This document shows, piece after piece, positions 23,322 through 36,300 of a DNA stretch of 64,000 bases. The DNA is from Nyssa sinensis (Eukaryota > Streptophyta > Magnoliopsida > Cornales > Nyssaceae): the NCBI GenBank assembly GCA_008638375.1, contig CM018032.1, positions 33,717,751 to 33,781,750 of the forward strand, written 5' to 3'. The position numbers and the translations under genes are program-made. The notes under the pieces are model-generated. The model was not told where the DNA came from, did no database searches, and saw only the letters and a list, made by a program, of their open reading frames with translations. The first letter of the stretch is position 1. Every line of letters starts with the position of its first letter.

Positions 23322-25447
23322 TGTAAAGATCTAAAAAATCAGGATAAATTTTTCGTTTTTGCCAATAGGGCACTATTCATGCTCTATTTGCATGTAGGAC
23401 ACTATACATGCATCATTTAGAGATAAGTTATATTTAGAAGCATACTTTGAGTATTCCATAGAAGATAAATATGCTTATAATGTTAAAATTCACCTCCTGT
23501 GAGAATTTGAGCCTAATCGGAGATAGTTTGAAAAATGGGAATCCCGGGTGGCCTAGGTGGGCTCGGCCGCAACCGCCAACAGGTAAAAATAAATTTTTCA
23601 GAAAAATATCATTTAAAATAATTTTAAGAACTTTGGTTAAAGCAGAATGTCTAATTGAGGCATTTCGGGATGGGTTATACTGTAACGGGGTCCCGTGACT
23701 CATTAAGGGCAAAAGGTTCTTTTCACCCCTTAGCCCCTTGCGTATAAATACAACACTTGACACTTAAAATTCTCAAAATTGGTCTGAGGATATATAGCAG
23801 GTCGTGCTTGGAGAGAAAATGTGAGAAAAACCTAGGTTTTCCAACTTTCCACCTTCCAAAACTCATCTCTACCCATAGAATTTCACAAGGCTTCCTTCTA
23901 GGAAGTTGTTCCCCACCTGAAGGGCTACATTATTACTGATTGGTTCAGCTGTACAGCAAGCACAACTCCCTAGGGTTGAGAAAAACCCTTCTAGGTATGA
24001 TATTTTGCTAAGTAAAGAATAAAGTTAAGTTTAAGAGTGTTTTTATATGTTGATTGTATGACTTACATGCTTACTTGTTGTTAGAAAACTACCTAGCATA
24101 GAGTTACTTTGAAAACCTAGGGTTGGTACCTTGGGTACTTATGTATTCTTTGGGAATTTGGTGAAGTAATGAACATGTAACCTGAATATATGTATAATTC
24201 ATTGCATTCTAACTTATGTTCATGCAGACAAAGTCTTATAGTTTAAAAGTTATGGTTTGCTCAATGTATTGGTACTTTGTATACTTGTGTAATCTTTGAG
24301 AATTTGGTAAGGTTGTGAATATTTAACATGTTTATATGTGTAATTGATTAGATTATATGCTATATTCATGTAGACAAAGTTTTATGGTTTAAAAGTTATA
24401 CCTTGCTTTATGTATGATGCATTATTTAAGGCACACTCTATGGGTTTGATAAATGTCTCATTGAAATTGCATAGAAAAATCAAGGCATCTTGATATATGT
24501 GAATCTTTGAAAACATAACTTGTGTTGAGCACTTTGGTGCTATGCATTATGAGGGTGTAGATCTTGTAGTGAAAAACCCAAAATCTGGCCAATGATTGGT
24601 ACTCGCTAATCCAACGGGAGCGCGTTCGTGAAACGTGACATATAAGTGGTACTCGCAAATCCAACGAGGAAGGACTATGAAACGAGTCATGTGTTGGGCA
24701 TAGAGTTGCATGTGTATGTTATGCATATTGCCATTGCATTGATTTATTGAAAGGCATATAACTTATAAATGTACACTTTGCACATGCCACGCCTTAACTT
24801 TGTTCTTTATATTAGCATTATGTCATACAAGCCGTCGTGTTTACCCTATATGAGATTACATATTTCAGATGAGACTCCCGGCACATAAGACTTGAGGAAA
24901 TCCTGGAGCATGGAGGGAAAAAGTGGATTTTGAGGTATATTTTGCCTAAGGGCTACATTTTGTATATATGGGCATAGGCCCAAATAACTTGTGTTTAATT
25001 TGGATAACGGTGGACTATAGGCCTTGGGCCATTTTGTAATGTAAGGGCTTAAACCCAAATGACAAATAGAGTATTTTTGTTTAATTTACATCACATGAAT
25101 ATGTTGGGAACAATGTAAGAAAAAGGACCATGGTAAGGATTACATGCAAGTATGAATGTTAGTATATGAGGAATTAGGAAAGTAGGCATTGAGCCTTGAA
25201 CTACTTGATAATGTAGCTGTATGTTAAATTTTCATAAACTTGTGGCCATCGAGTGAGAGTGGATTGTGTATATACTTGTATATATAAATTGTTGTAAAAT
25301 ATTAGGTGAAAAATTCTTATAAAACAAAGGAGACCATGTCAAAAATTTTGTGAATTAAAAAGAGTCATTGGGTGTGTAAAATGCCCATATATAAGTGAAA
25401 AAAGTGCCAAAAAGTGGGGGTTAAAAACCTTGAGGAAGTAGGTTAAA
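23322..25447 (+). mobile_element. Element B 3' LTR (LTR2), segment a
   Basis: It is collinear with LTR1 but retains the block that LTR1 lost (about 23410-23887). It is interrupted after TTAAA (25443-25447) by unit U, and resumes at 60130 with the second TTAAA. Confidence 0.92.
23742..23751 (+). promoter_or_regulatory. TATA box of LTR2 of B
   Basis: gtataaatac is followed by a short leader ending in a gagagaaaatgtgagaaa stretch. It lies in the block missing from LTR1, so LTR1 of this copy has lost its core promoter. Confidence 0.55.
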
Positions 25448-26227
25448 TGTAATACCACGACCTAAAATAATCGAGTAATTTGGCTCGTAAACCGAGACTA
25501 GAAACCTATAGTTAAAATATGCTATAAATTTACCCAAGTGCCTCGAGACTATTCGATTAAAGAACTCGATTGTACGGGAATCTGTATATACATAAAAACG
25601 TGTATTCGTACATATGTATATATATAAAAAATATATAAATATACATGGATATATATATATATATTTAATATGAATATATATATATATATATGGATACATG
25701 TTGAAATATGTATATGTGTAAGGATATATGTATATATATGGAAGGATATAACATGAAGAATACATATGCAGTATGTGTGTGCAGAATTGTGAAGAAGTGT
25801 GTGTAAGTGTCGACAGCACACACCAAAAGGGTGTAAGTGTCGACAGCACACACCAAAAGGGTGTAAGTGTGTGTTGTAATATATATATATATATAAATAT
25901 AATACAAAATATCAAACAAACATTAAATAAAAAGCAGAAAGAAAAGAAAGAAAGCAGAAAGGAAGTCAGGAAATGGAAGAAAAGAGGGGAAAACAGTAGG
26001 CTGCAAGTGGGTGAGCAGGTGGTGGTTTTGCCTATATGTATACGGTTGGTTTGTTGGAGAGAAAATCAGAAGAAGCAAGAAGAAGAAGAAGAGGAGAAGG
26101 GCTGCATGCATGGCTGCCCTGACTTAAAGGAAATCACCAACCAAACTGAGCAAGAAGAAGGAAAGGAGAGTCACTGTTAAAGGGTAAAAACACAAAACCC
26201 ATACTGTTCTCTCTCTAAGAAATTTCT
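25448..26227 (+). mobile_element. Unit U segment a: family-A LTR start
   Basis: It begins TGTAATACCACGACC right after TTAAA. It holds AT microsatellites (25610-25735), a duplicated 30-bp unit with 'gtcgacagcacacacc' (25800-25859) and a GA-rich leader (25925-26170). The donor-like AGG|GTAAAAAC lies after 26183. L6 cuts in at 26228. The tyrosine-rich minus-strand frames here are microsatellite artefacts. Confidence 0.88.
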
Positions 26228-27079
26228 TGTCACGACCCAAAACCCACCCTGTGCGGATCTCGCGTCGGGACTGCCACCCTTCGGCCCGGAGGCCTTGGGG
26301 CAAGGCTAATACATAAGCAACAGTATCGGACAGTGATGCGACCTGTGGTTGCGGAAGCGTAAAAAACTTTTTCTTTTCTTTTAAAAAAAAAACATCTGTC
26401 GCATATCCGCCTGATACTGCCGCTCTTCATAGCGGTACACATAAGTATAATAATCAGAGCATAATAATAATAACTAAAGATTTTATATCATACATATCCA
26501 TGTGCCCCTCGGGCTAAAGTACATAATTGTCCTAAAATTACAACTATAAAAGTTTGACCAACGATGGGTCCTATTACTTCCAAAATATCTCCAGATCCTA
26601 ATGGAGCTGCCAATCATTGCTCCCCAAATTAAGCAAGGGTCCACCCATCATCATCACCTGAAAAATATTGGGGAATGGGGTGAGCTTCGAGAAGCCCAAT
26701 GAGTAATTCCTACATCTGTCATGGGTTTTCAATTGGTAGAGGTTTCGTACATGACAGTTTATAAAATACTCAACTACCAATTGGTCGTATACTTAAACAT
26801 AGAGGACATGCATTCTTAAAATATGTAGCTTTGAAACATTCAAGGTATTCAAGCTAAAACATATATTTCCGTAAAAGAGCATATGTATTTTAGAACATGT
26901 AACTTAAAATCATGTAAACATGCATAGTGAAAATGGGGGTAAAACCTGCTTCCATTTCCAAAATTGTTTGTCATATTTTCTCTCTAATTAGGTGGAATCT
27001 GTTTCAAACCAGACTTCCGTTTTACGTATACGTGGAGATATCTCATTTGCCTGGGGGATTAGATCCTGCTACCGGGCAT

Positions 27080-27250
27080 TTCACATGATAGATCCGTTGG
27101 GTTCCGTACAACCCTACTCACTACCTATGTGATGATGCACATGATAGGTCCGTTGAGTTCCGTACAACCCACAACACTACCTATGTGCTTATTGCACATG
27201 ATAGGTCCGTTGAGTTCCGTACAACCCACAACACTACCTATGTGCTTATT
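27080..27250. repeat. 57-bp tandem repeat (3 copies) in L6
   Basis: Units start at 27080, 27137 and 27194. The last two are nearly identical ('cacatgataggtccgttgag' then 'ttccgtacaaccca'). The corresponding place in L1, L10 and U is single-copy, so the array is specific to L6. Confidence 0.92.
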
Positions 27251-27803
27251 ATTTATCTTGCAAAATGTTTGTCATATGACTTTTATATAAAAGCCTTTTA
27301 TGAGTATTTAAAACATGTGACGTATAACTTTTGCAGTGATGCTTCAATAGTTGCAATAATCAAATTCATAATATTTGAGGAAATCAGACATGCTAACTAT
27401 TTTGAAAAGGAAACATTTACGGATATAAATATGTAAATAATCGTGGAGCATGTCATAGCAGAATATTTAAGAAAACAGAAATCATGAATACTGAATTTGA
27501 TATATCAATACTGTAAATATCTTGAACTTAAAAACATCCGTTGAAATCCGTGGAGTTAAAGCCTCCACTTCAAATGCAAGATTACTCACCTTACGTGTCT
27601 GGGCCGGCTCTATAGAGGCGCCTTCCTTTTACCCTTTTCCTTTCTTAGCCTATCAATATTTATGAAGATTCCATAAATTCCATATACACTTATTCAACTT
27701 CATGACTCACCAATTGTAGACTGTGAAAAGCCTAAATTCTTATACTGGTCCGACTTATAGCTGTATTATAATCTAGCAACTTATGTACTTAATGATAATA
27801 ATA

Positions 27804-28068
27804 TTATCTGCGATGCAATGCAGCTAAGGTCTCAGTGTTCTCTCTTTCCTCTTCTTCTTTAAGCTGTGCCTCAGCAAGTCTCCTTACTGCTGCTTCCTGG
27901 GCGTGTCGACCAATTGGAACAATTGGTTCCCAATGGATGAAGGGTGTGAGGGACTTAATCTCACAGTATTTGGCAATCCTCAATTTCTTGTGGATTACTT
28001 GGTGTTGTCGATCTAATTCATCCAGAAAATCTTGCTGTTTCTGACCCTTAATTATGGTCTGCGGCTTA
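27804..28068 (-). pseudogene. Conserved ORF of unknown function in L6, split by L7
   Basis: The frame contains RRLAEAQLKEEEEREN preceded by PIVPIGRHAQEAA. It aligns along its length with an ORF in L10 (48329-48586, PIVPMSRFAQEVAARRLAEA), including KKxRIAK and the run of glutamates. L7 inserted near its start. The missing first codons, beginning with ATG at 31507-31505, lie on the far side of L7 in the same frame once the target duplication is allowed for. The ATG aligns with that of the L10 copy. The protein would be charged and probably helical. I do not recognise the family; capture of a host exon is one possibility. Confidence 0.6.
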
Positions 28069-28369
28069 TGTAACACCCCAATTACTTAACTGGCATGTTT
28101 TGTGTATTAAAAACTGTTTTGGGAATGAAATGTCAGGTTTAGCTAATTTAATGCCTATTTTTAATAGTGATAAAACTCGAATTAGCTAATTATGGGAAAC
28201 TCAAGAAAATAAAAACTGACATTGGACCTTGGTCAATGGAAGATATTCTGAGTAGGAAGTGACAGAAAGAAACTGCACTGAAAAAGAGGTTACGGATTAG
28301 AAGTTATGGCCAAAACAGTGAAACTAGAATTCAGCGACAACCAAACAGGGCCTTAACTAGAAAATAAGA

Positions 28370-28470
28370 GAAAAATGGTCACTTGGGAGGCCAAGGGGAA
28401 TTGAACCCTTGACCTACCAAGGTAAGCAACTTTGTCTCAAAAAGTTACCAACTAGGCTGTTGGTTACTTT
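28370..28470 (-). other. tRNA-like unit T6, antisense in L7
   Basis: The minus strand has AGCCTAGTTGGTAA (28458-28445) as an A box. The perfect B box GGTTCAATTCC (28407-28397) lies 38 nt on, and TTTTTC follows about 20 nt later. It is nearly the same sequence as T3 and T8. Confidence 0.65.
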
Positions 28471-28645
28471 GTGCATAAATACAGCAATATATGTATATAA
28501 CCTATAATCTGCTCAAGCCACCACCCAAATTGGCCAATGGCCTTGCATGCATTCCCTTCATCATAGCCCTCCATCACCTCCATCAGGTCAGCAGTCACTA
28601 ACCCCACTAAGGGCAGAGATACACTCATATGTGTATAGCCCTATA

Positions 28646-28682
<37 letters not shown>

Positions 28683-30059
28683 CTTGCATCAGATTCTCTC
28701 TTTAGAGAATTCTGAAATTCTAAAAACTGAGTGCATACGTGAGGGATAGAGAGAGAGTGAGGTTGAAGTGTGGAGAGAGAGAGAGAGAAGGGAGATTGTG
28801 CATGCAAGTGAGAGAGGGAATTGGCAATCGAAGTAAAGGCTTGAAAATTTCATGCATGACCTGAGGAACTTGAGGAAGCACTGTGAGAAATCCTGAGTCA
28901 AGCCATTGGAGAAGAGAGTCTCTGTTGAAGGTAAACTCCAAACTTACCTCATTCTTTCATTTTAAATTTTGAATTATCTTGATGAGTTGCTACGGGTATA
29001 GACTACATGCATGCCTCATTATTGACTCTAGGAACTGTTTTGAGTGTATAGCATGGCTTAGAGGTCTCGGATAGGTCAAAAACCATGAAACCCGAGACCA
29101 ACCTCCATTGATGAACCTTGGAAAACCCAGGTCTGAATCGACCATAGCAGAATGGAACCTTGAGTGTCAAGACCTGAAATAGACCCCAAGAAGATCTCAA
29201 CCATCTACCTACGCGACCCCGAGACTCACTGTAGCCCCACGAATTTGAAATCAAAGCTACGGGTCAAAAATGCAATCTACCAAAACATGCAACCAAACTG
29301 AAATATAAAAATAGGGTTTTGATCCTTATGATCTGTAGGTCACGTAGCTTCAAACCACACACAAAATGGTTGAGAAATAAGGATGCTAGATCGAGTTGCA
29401 GGTCACGGTTATCCTCTTGAAAACAGAACTTGTTAGGTTGATTCGATGCTCAAAACCGATGCCAAAGTGTTGGTGTGACCCTCAGGAGTCGATACCACCC
29501 GAAAACAGCAAGAAACCGTACCCTAAAACTCACGAAATAGAAGCTAAAAATCTGCAGAAATTAGGGCAACACCGAGTCAGTTTGTGGAGAAGACGGAGTT
29601 GACTCGGCCGAGTCGACCGAGTCGATCGAGTCGAGATGGGTTGGGCCGAGCCAACTCGGACATGTGTCAAACAACCGGACTGCCACCACATTAATAAAGC
29701 TACGTCGTTTTGAATAAACAGTTTTTAAAATTATTTTAGGGCCGACGTCAGCATGACGTCAGCAGTGTGACCAACCGGTCAGGACCGGACTGAACCGGAC
29801 CGGTTCAGTTGTAAAGAGACTGAACCCTTTGGTTCAGTTTTGAACTTTTAAAGATTTGCAAACTGACCCCCACTGTTTGACAGAATTATACTAAGGCCCA
29901 GATTTTGAAAATCTTTTGCAATTATGCCCTGAAAAATTAAATAAAATAATAAAATAATTATTTTATTAAAAGGGGATAATTACTATATTGCCCCTGGACC
30001 TTAAACAAGTCAAACCAAGTCCGAATTTAATGATTGAATAGTGTAATCTTACTATTTCG

Positions 30060-30515
30060 GGCATTCTGGACTCAATGGTGGAGTCCGATTTGTGAAACCA
30101 AGTCCTGAAAAATACAGACATGTAAAGGGTAAATGACCATACTGCCCCTAATGACACATAGGGCCAAATTTTACTGAAAGATAGTCCATTTTAACTATGT
30201 TGGACATTCCGGACTCAATGGTGAGGTCCGTGACTGCAAATAAAGTATCAAAAAATACAACATATGAAATTACCATAATACCCCTGACCCTGTACAAGGC
30301 CTAAATGAAGTCCGATTAAAACGGAATTAATACCAGTAGTAGACCTGACACTTGTGAGACTGTATACATGATTAGATGACGAATCCGAGACAGAAATTAT
30401 GTGACGGCAAAAATGACCAAAATACCCCTGACATACCCGAACCCAGATGTAAAAGCCGAGAGAGTCTAAATTGACTTTCTTCAACCTTCCGAACTCAATG
30501 GTTAGGTCCATAATA
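30060..30515 (+). repeat. Hairpin modules of L7
   Basis: ggactcaatggtggagtcc (30068-30086), ggactcaatggtgaggtcc (30211-30229) and gaactcaatggttaggtcc (30491-30509). The first two are 143 bp apart and the third about two units further on. Confidence 0.8.
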
Positions 30516-30683
30516 TGAAAATCAGAACCGATAAATGTGTGAAGGCACTGAAACCCTAAGCCAAATGCTTAAGAGGTAAGACCTATGAACTAGCCACTAT
30601 AAGTTAGTTCCATGAAACCCATCATAGGGTAGACTTACTCAGTCTAAGGTCATGAGTTGATAAATCTCTATAAATTGTTTTAG

Positions 30684-30739
30684 GCTTAAGGAGAAAAAGA
30701 GGAAGGCTCCGTTCATAGCTTCAAACTCGAATATTGAAG
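30684..30739 (+). other. Exon-like block 2 of L7 (56 nt)
   Basis: ATTGTTTTAG precedes and GTGAGTAACTT follows; both are strong plant splice motifs. The purine-rich start (gcttaaggagaaaaagagg) resembles the L10 block. Confidence 0.6.
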
Positions 30740-31497
30740 GTGAGTAACTTCTGACACTGTTTAAGTTACTGCTCCTTGATCTGCTAAATTGTTTCGAATA
30801 CCATATGTTTTAAATGCATGCTTTTATCACCGATGACATGGTTTTTAGTTTCTCAAATGATTAACTATACTCTGATTGGTATGCTAGCACTCTGAACCGT
30901 TTATCTGTTTTGATTTATTGAACTTGACTTGGATTTATTGAACTATTAATTCCAAACTGATTTACTTAACCATGTGATTTAAGCGAAGATTGAATTCGAA
31001 ACTCTTGCCTGAATATCTGTGTTACTCACTGGGCTTTTAAAGCTCATTCCATTATTTTAATAATTTCAGGGGAACCCTCAGATGGACAGGTTTAGCAGGT
31101 CCAGAACTTAGGGGGAAAATGTTGGAGACCCCCAGATAGAATGATAACCCATTTTTGAGAATCTATACCATTTTTGTACTTTTTGTGTAACTGAACAGAT
31201 TATGACCTTTTGTAGTGAAACTGTTTTGTAATCTTGATTAAGATAGGTCTGACTATGATATATCCTGAATGCTCTACCAAGTATACATGTATGCATTCTC
31301 ATGTGAAAATTCCGCTGCTTAAACTATATATGTTGAATGCATTATGCTTGGGATTTAGATCGGAATGGCCTTTGGTTAGGATTACCGTCGGGGTTTTGTT
31401 TTCAAAAAAAAAAAAAACTGATAAAACCCGATGGGTGCCTAACTGGCCTTTGCCACGTACCCCAAATCCGCACAGGGTGGGTCTGGGGGATGTGACA

Positions 31498-33748
31498 GTT
31501 TAATCATACTGAATTAGTTGAACCTGACCTACACAATTTAATGTATTATTAACTTATTTCGTTCTAAACTATACTCTTCTGGTAGCTCCATTAACTTTAA
31601 TTTAATTTATTTACTTCACATGTTTACGTGTCGTATCTTATAGTATCGTATTTCCCCGTACTTGTCTTAGTTTAATATTTCGGCAATACTTTAGTCTTTA
31701 GTCATCTGACAGATGTTATTCAACAAATTTTATGTTCTTTTATTTTAGACATTTCTTTTTGGTCGAATAGACTCTACCATTGAGTCCGAAGTGTCGAAGA
31801 AAGTTGGTTTAGATCTAATTTGGCTTTAGGGGTACTAGGGGTAATTTGGTCATTTTTTTCCTTATGTGTTTTAAATTTTTGGGGCCTCGTTTCGTGTCGT
31901 GGACCTCACCATTGGACTCAGAAGGTCCGAGATAGTAAGAATACACTAATAACTTGTTAATTTTGAACAAGGGGTATTTTGGTCATTTATCCCTTTACGT
32001 GTCTTTATTTTTTGGGACCCCGTCTCGCAAAACGGACCCTACTGTTAGTCTCAGAATATCCAAAATAGTAAGGATACACTATTCATATGTTTAATTTGGA
32101 CTTCATTTGCTCTATTTATGACCCAGGGGCAAAATAATAATTTAACTCTATTTATTAAATAATTAAATTAATTATTTAATTATTTAATTATTTTTTCAGG
32201 GGTCTAATTGCATAAAATTTCCCCCAGTTCGGCCACAGTGTAAATCCGTAAAACAGTTGGGGGTCAAAACCAAATTTTCATATGTTTCGGTCTGAACCGT
32301 TTGGTTCAGTTCGATTTTAAGTGAACCGGTCCGGTTTACACGGTTTACTGCGTAATGATGACGTCAGCCCTAATGTTTTAATTTTAAAACATGAACGAAA
32401 CGTCGTCATTCCAATAATGCGGTGGACCTATTCTCGTCTTGACACGTGTCCGAGTCAACTCGGGTGACTCTATTCAAGTAGTGAGTCGACCCGTCGTCTT
32501 CTCCACCGTTTTCCTCATTGTTGCCCTAATTTTTGAAACTATAAAGCTTCAATTTCGTGTAATTATGTTCGATCATTCCCCTCTGTTTTCATTTCAAATT
32601 GTTTCTAAGGCATTATGGAAGAGTTTCGCATTGGTTTTAGAGTTTGAAATGAGTTCATCCGTTCGGTTGAACATGTGATAACCGAACCTGTAATTCCATA
32701 GTAAGCCTTCGTTTCTTCACCATTTTTAGTATGGTTTGGTTCTGTGTGACCCTCAAGGTATGGGGATTCAACCCCCATTCTCAAAAACAGGTTTAGGGGT
32801 TCATTTTGGAAGTCAGGTTCTAGACTCGTGACCTGCAACTCGATTTTTAATAGGTTTCCCTCAGGCTTTTTGATCGCGGGTATAGATTTTAAACACTCTT
32901 AGAGGGTATATTTGAGGTCTTGATGATCAAAACCTGATTTGGTTTCGATTATTTCAGTTCTACTCATCTAAGGTCCATCCATGGCTGCCACTTCTGGGTT
33001 GGATGTTTTTAACCGTTTTCAAGCTTAGATTTCATGCTTAATCATGTTTATTTACTTTAAACATCATATATACAAAAAACCGGAAGCTAAAACAGTTCAT
33101 GCATAGGAAAATTTTTAGAGAGAGAAAATGTTAGGTTTTTGATGTTTTACCTCTAACAGTGACTCCCTCCGAGGTCTCCCTTCTCTTCTTCTGAATTTTC
33201 TCTCTCTCTCTCTCTCTATGACTGATTCGGTGGAGATTCTTGGTGTGAATCAAGTGTAAGCCCATATGTATAAGTGAGAATTTAATGGCCATCTCTTCTC
33301 ACTTAATTGCCCTTCACTTTACCCCCTTACTCCATCAGATCAGTAGCCATACCTCCTCCTATTCCTCTTCACCTAATGACATATAATATATACATATAGT
33401 ACGTAGTTACCTTACCCCTCTTAATTTCATGTTTCTTCTCTTATATATATATATATATAATATTTTATACACATTACACACCACACACACATGGTCATAT
33501 ATATATATATATATTAATCTATTGCATTTCCAAATGTATTTACACATGTATACTTATACAAGCATACATATATATACTTATCCATACACAATACACTTTC
33601 ATGTGTGTGTTTTCATAATAGTTTATTTTCTTGGATTTAATTAATTAATTATTAATTCTCCTCTTAAACGTAAATACCTTTACACTAATTTTTCATTACC
33701 TCGTAATATGTGCCCTATGACCCGATATTTTTGGGTCGGGGTATTACA
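31498..33748 (-). mobile_element. L6 segment b: 5' part of minus-strand LTR
   Basis: It ends (plus strand) GGGTCGGGGTATTACA, the reverse of TGTAATACCCCGACCC. From the right it holds microsatellites (33440-33520), a CT-rich (leader) stretch near 33180-33220 with the reverse of AGAG|GTAAAACATC, and three hairpin modules (31769, 31901, 32034). It also carries the first codons of the split ORF (31507-31498). Confidence 0.88.
31765..32056 (-). repeat. Hairpin modules of L6
   Basis: Plus-strand forms are agactctaccattgagtcc (31769-31787), ggacctcaccattggactc (31901-31919) and ggaccctactgttagtctc (32034-32052). The spacing of 132-133 bp is shorter than elsewhere. Confidence 0.75.
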
Positions 33749-35066
33749 TTTTTCGTGTATAAACTGTTTTGGGTTCAATTGTTGCATGCATAGCATTTAG
33801 GGCTTGTCATCCTGTATAAGAGTGAAATTTTGGACCCTAGAACAGCCCAAAACCCTAAGCCGTACATAGCTGCTTGGATGGAACTCCATAGGTGCAGGTC
33901 TGAACCAGTCGAGGCCAAACCAAGTTTGGTTTATTGAAACCTCAAATAGAGGCCACAAGGGTCCTAAAAACCCTAGGTTGTGACCTAAAACCCCAAAGGA
34001 AGGCCCCCAAAAACTCAGTTGCAGCCACGATTCAAAAGAGTCAACCCTCCCAAATCAACACCAAACTCGTTTATATGAATGTGGTTTCGAAGCCCTTGCA
34101 ATGGGGATCACAATAAGCCAAACCCCATGAAATTTCATGGAGAAATGGCCATTAACCAACCTAAAAATTGTGGGGTACGTGAAGTGCCAATCAACCCTTT
34201 TTAGCCTAATTCGACCTTCCAAATCAATGCCAAAACCTAAGTGGGAGTCCCAAAAACACACTGGAGTCGATAATAAAGAGAAACTCATCTAGAAAACTCA
34301 CGATATTGAAAATGAAATTTGTTGCAACTAGGGCAACACAATAGGGGGAAGAGAGGAAGAAGGTGAACATGAGGGGTTAGGTCGGTCTCGGGTTCGGGTT
34401 ATAACTGGATCCAAAGGGGTACGGGTTTAGTGGGACGACGTCGTATGAGGGGTTATGATTTTAAGTTTTAAAAAAAACTGAATACAGCTATTTGGCTATG
34501 CGGTTAGGTGTGCAATTAATAGCCGCATGTAGAACAGGGACAACCTATCCCTGTTTCTCCCCTTTGTCCAGTGTTTGGATTAAGAAGAATTAGAAAAATA
34601 AAAGGGGAGCCGCAACTCCCCTGGTTTGAACCCCTAACCTCACGCAACCCAAGCCCTAAAACCAACCCCCAAGCCACTGAGCCACCACTGCTGACCTTGA
34701 AGAATGATGACATAAATAATATATAATATAGAATTGTATAATTAATTAAATTTAATTATTTAATTAATTTAATAATAGTAAATTGATCCAATGTCCAAAT
34801 AAAATAAGTAAATAGTGTACTTTGACTATTTTGGGCATTCTGAATGCAATGACGGGGTCTGTTTTACTAGACAGGACTCCAAAAAATTAAGACACGTAAA
34901 AGTGTAAATGACCATTTTGCCCCTAGTGCCCCTAAAACCAAATGGAAGTCCGAGAGGGTCTAAGTTGACTTTCTTCGACATTCTGGACTTAATGGTGAGG
35001 TCCATATTATAAAATAAAGTATGAAAAATATGACACGTAAATATATGAAGTTATGAAAACAACCCC
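33749..35066 (+). mobile_element. Unit U segment b
   Basis: Continuation of the U LTR after L6 ('ttttcgtgtataaactgttt', as in L10 at 46730). It holds an antisense tRNA-like unit and two hairpin modules (34840-34860; ggacttaatggtgaggtcc 34985-35003, 145 bp apart). It stops at ACCCC, duplicated around L8. No gene was seen. Confidence 0.85.
34590..34694 (-). other. tRNA-like unit T7, antisense in U
   Basis: The minus strand has GGTGGCTCAGTGG (34687-34675), a good A box. B-box-like GGTTCAAACCA (34632-34622) follows, then GGCTCCCCTTTTATTTTT. The position (intron-like stretch before the hairpins) matches T1 and T5, not the T3 type. Confidence 0.6.
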
Positions 35067-35739
35067 TGTCACATCCCGAACCCCACCCTACGCGGATGTC
35101 GAGGACGTGACTGCCAGTTGGTCGCGACGCGATCAACCAAAGGCAAATTCTGAACTTTTCGACGAATTGCACTCCAACTGTAGGGTCAAATGCAGCGGAA
35201 TTTAAAACTTTTTCTTTGTGTCACGGGAATGCAACTCACTTATCCATCATAAGAATATGTATCACAGAGCAAGACTAAATCCAGTCAGTCAACAATTCTA
35301 ATCTCAGAGCATATCTAAAATCAAGCATATAACAACATAGCAGATCTAATATCTCTAGAGTACCATTTAGTTCCATGAGCCATGTTCCAATATCTAGTGC
35401 ATGTCAATCAAGTCAGTCGTATCATATCACTTACCTGGATATACGGATTCGATTCACAAGAATGTAATTCTCTACAAATCAGTGCCATCTGATCCTTATT
35501 TGCAATGCCACTTGGCCTATTCACGTCATGTCATAGTACCTTCTAATCCAATGGAGGTAATTCCTGAAAAATGTCAGAATAATGGGGTGAGCTTAAATAA
35601 GCCCAGTGAGTAACACAGATTCCCTATCATGGGTTTCAAAACCAGTCCTTGCTTCCAAGGCACGTGGATAGTTTAATCATTTCAAAATAACAATTTTCTA
35701 AATCCATTTCATAAGCAGTCTAGTACAATGGAACAAGAT

Positions 35740-36300
35740 TGCACAAACAGTACAAACGAATCGGAACATAACATAACCAATCGGACCAAAACAATAACCA
35801 TTGCCAATATATCGATCAAGACACAGACTCTTCATTAACGGAACGAATCACAGCTGAGACTGAGTGGGAACAATAAGTCAATCAAGACAGAGGCATATCA
35901 TCGACGGCTAAAACATAGCGGATCTGAACAAGACATCAATCAAGACAAAAGCATACCTTCAATAGCTAGAACATAACGGAACTAAACAAAAACAATATAC
36001 TAATCAAGACACAAGCACATCATGAACGGAACGAAACATAACGGAGCTGAGTAGAAACGATATAACAATCAAGTCGGAGACATATCACTAGCGGAACGAA
36101 TCATGACCGAACTGAACAACGTTTTAATCAAGACAGTGGCATGTCATTACGGGTAGAACATAACGGAACTGAACAATACATCAATCCAAACAGACCTATT
36201 ATCGACCGGCGGTACACAATGGAATCGAACGTATCAATCAGGGACATAGACATAGCATTAACGGATAGCACATAACCGAACTGAACGGAATTCCTAATTC
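35740..36300. repeat. Diverged short repeats in L8
   Basis: At least eight loose units of 60-70 bp share 'aacggaacgaa' or 'aacataacggaactgaac' followed by 'atcaatcaagacaga'. No frame is kept. It lies in the intron-2-like part. Confidence 0.7.

Larger units (their letters stand above)
26228..28068 (-). mobile_element. L6 segment a: 3' part of minus-strand LTR
   Basis: It starts (plus strand) TGTCACGACCCAAAACCC, the reverse of the family-A terminus. It is preceded by TTTCT; the matching flank after 33748 is TTTTT (4 of 5 bases). It holds the CTGAAAAATATTG acceptor region (26658), a 57-bp array and part of a conserved ORF. L7 splits the LTR at 28069. Confidence 0.88.
28069..31497 (+). mobile_element. 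L7: solo LTR inside L6, TSD GCTTA/GTTTA
   Basis: It starts TGTAACACCCC and ends GGGATGTGACA, with GCTTA before and GTTTA after (one transition). It has an antisense tRNA-like unit at offset about 320, (TA)n at 28648-28680 and a GA-rich leader. Donor GAAG|GTAAACTC lies after 28930 and three hairpin modules follow. Exon-like block 2 is 56 nt, and the acceptor TAATTTCAG precedes 31070. Inside are pairs of GACGTCAGCATGACGTCAGC near 29750. No coding domain was found. Confidence 0.9.

Noticed and set aside
25421..25919. Long tyrosine/isoleucine-rich open frames
   Set aside because: They are translations of (TA)n, (GTAT)n and CA/GT microsatellites and run across the U boundary.
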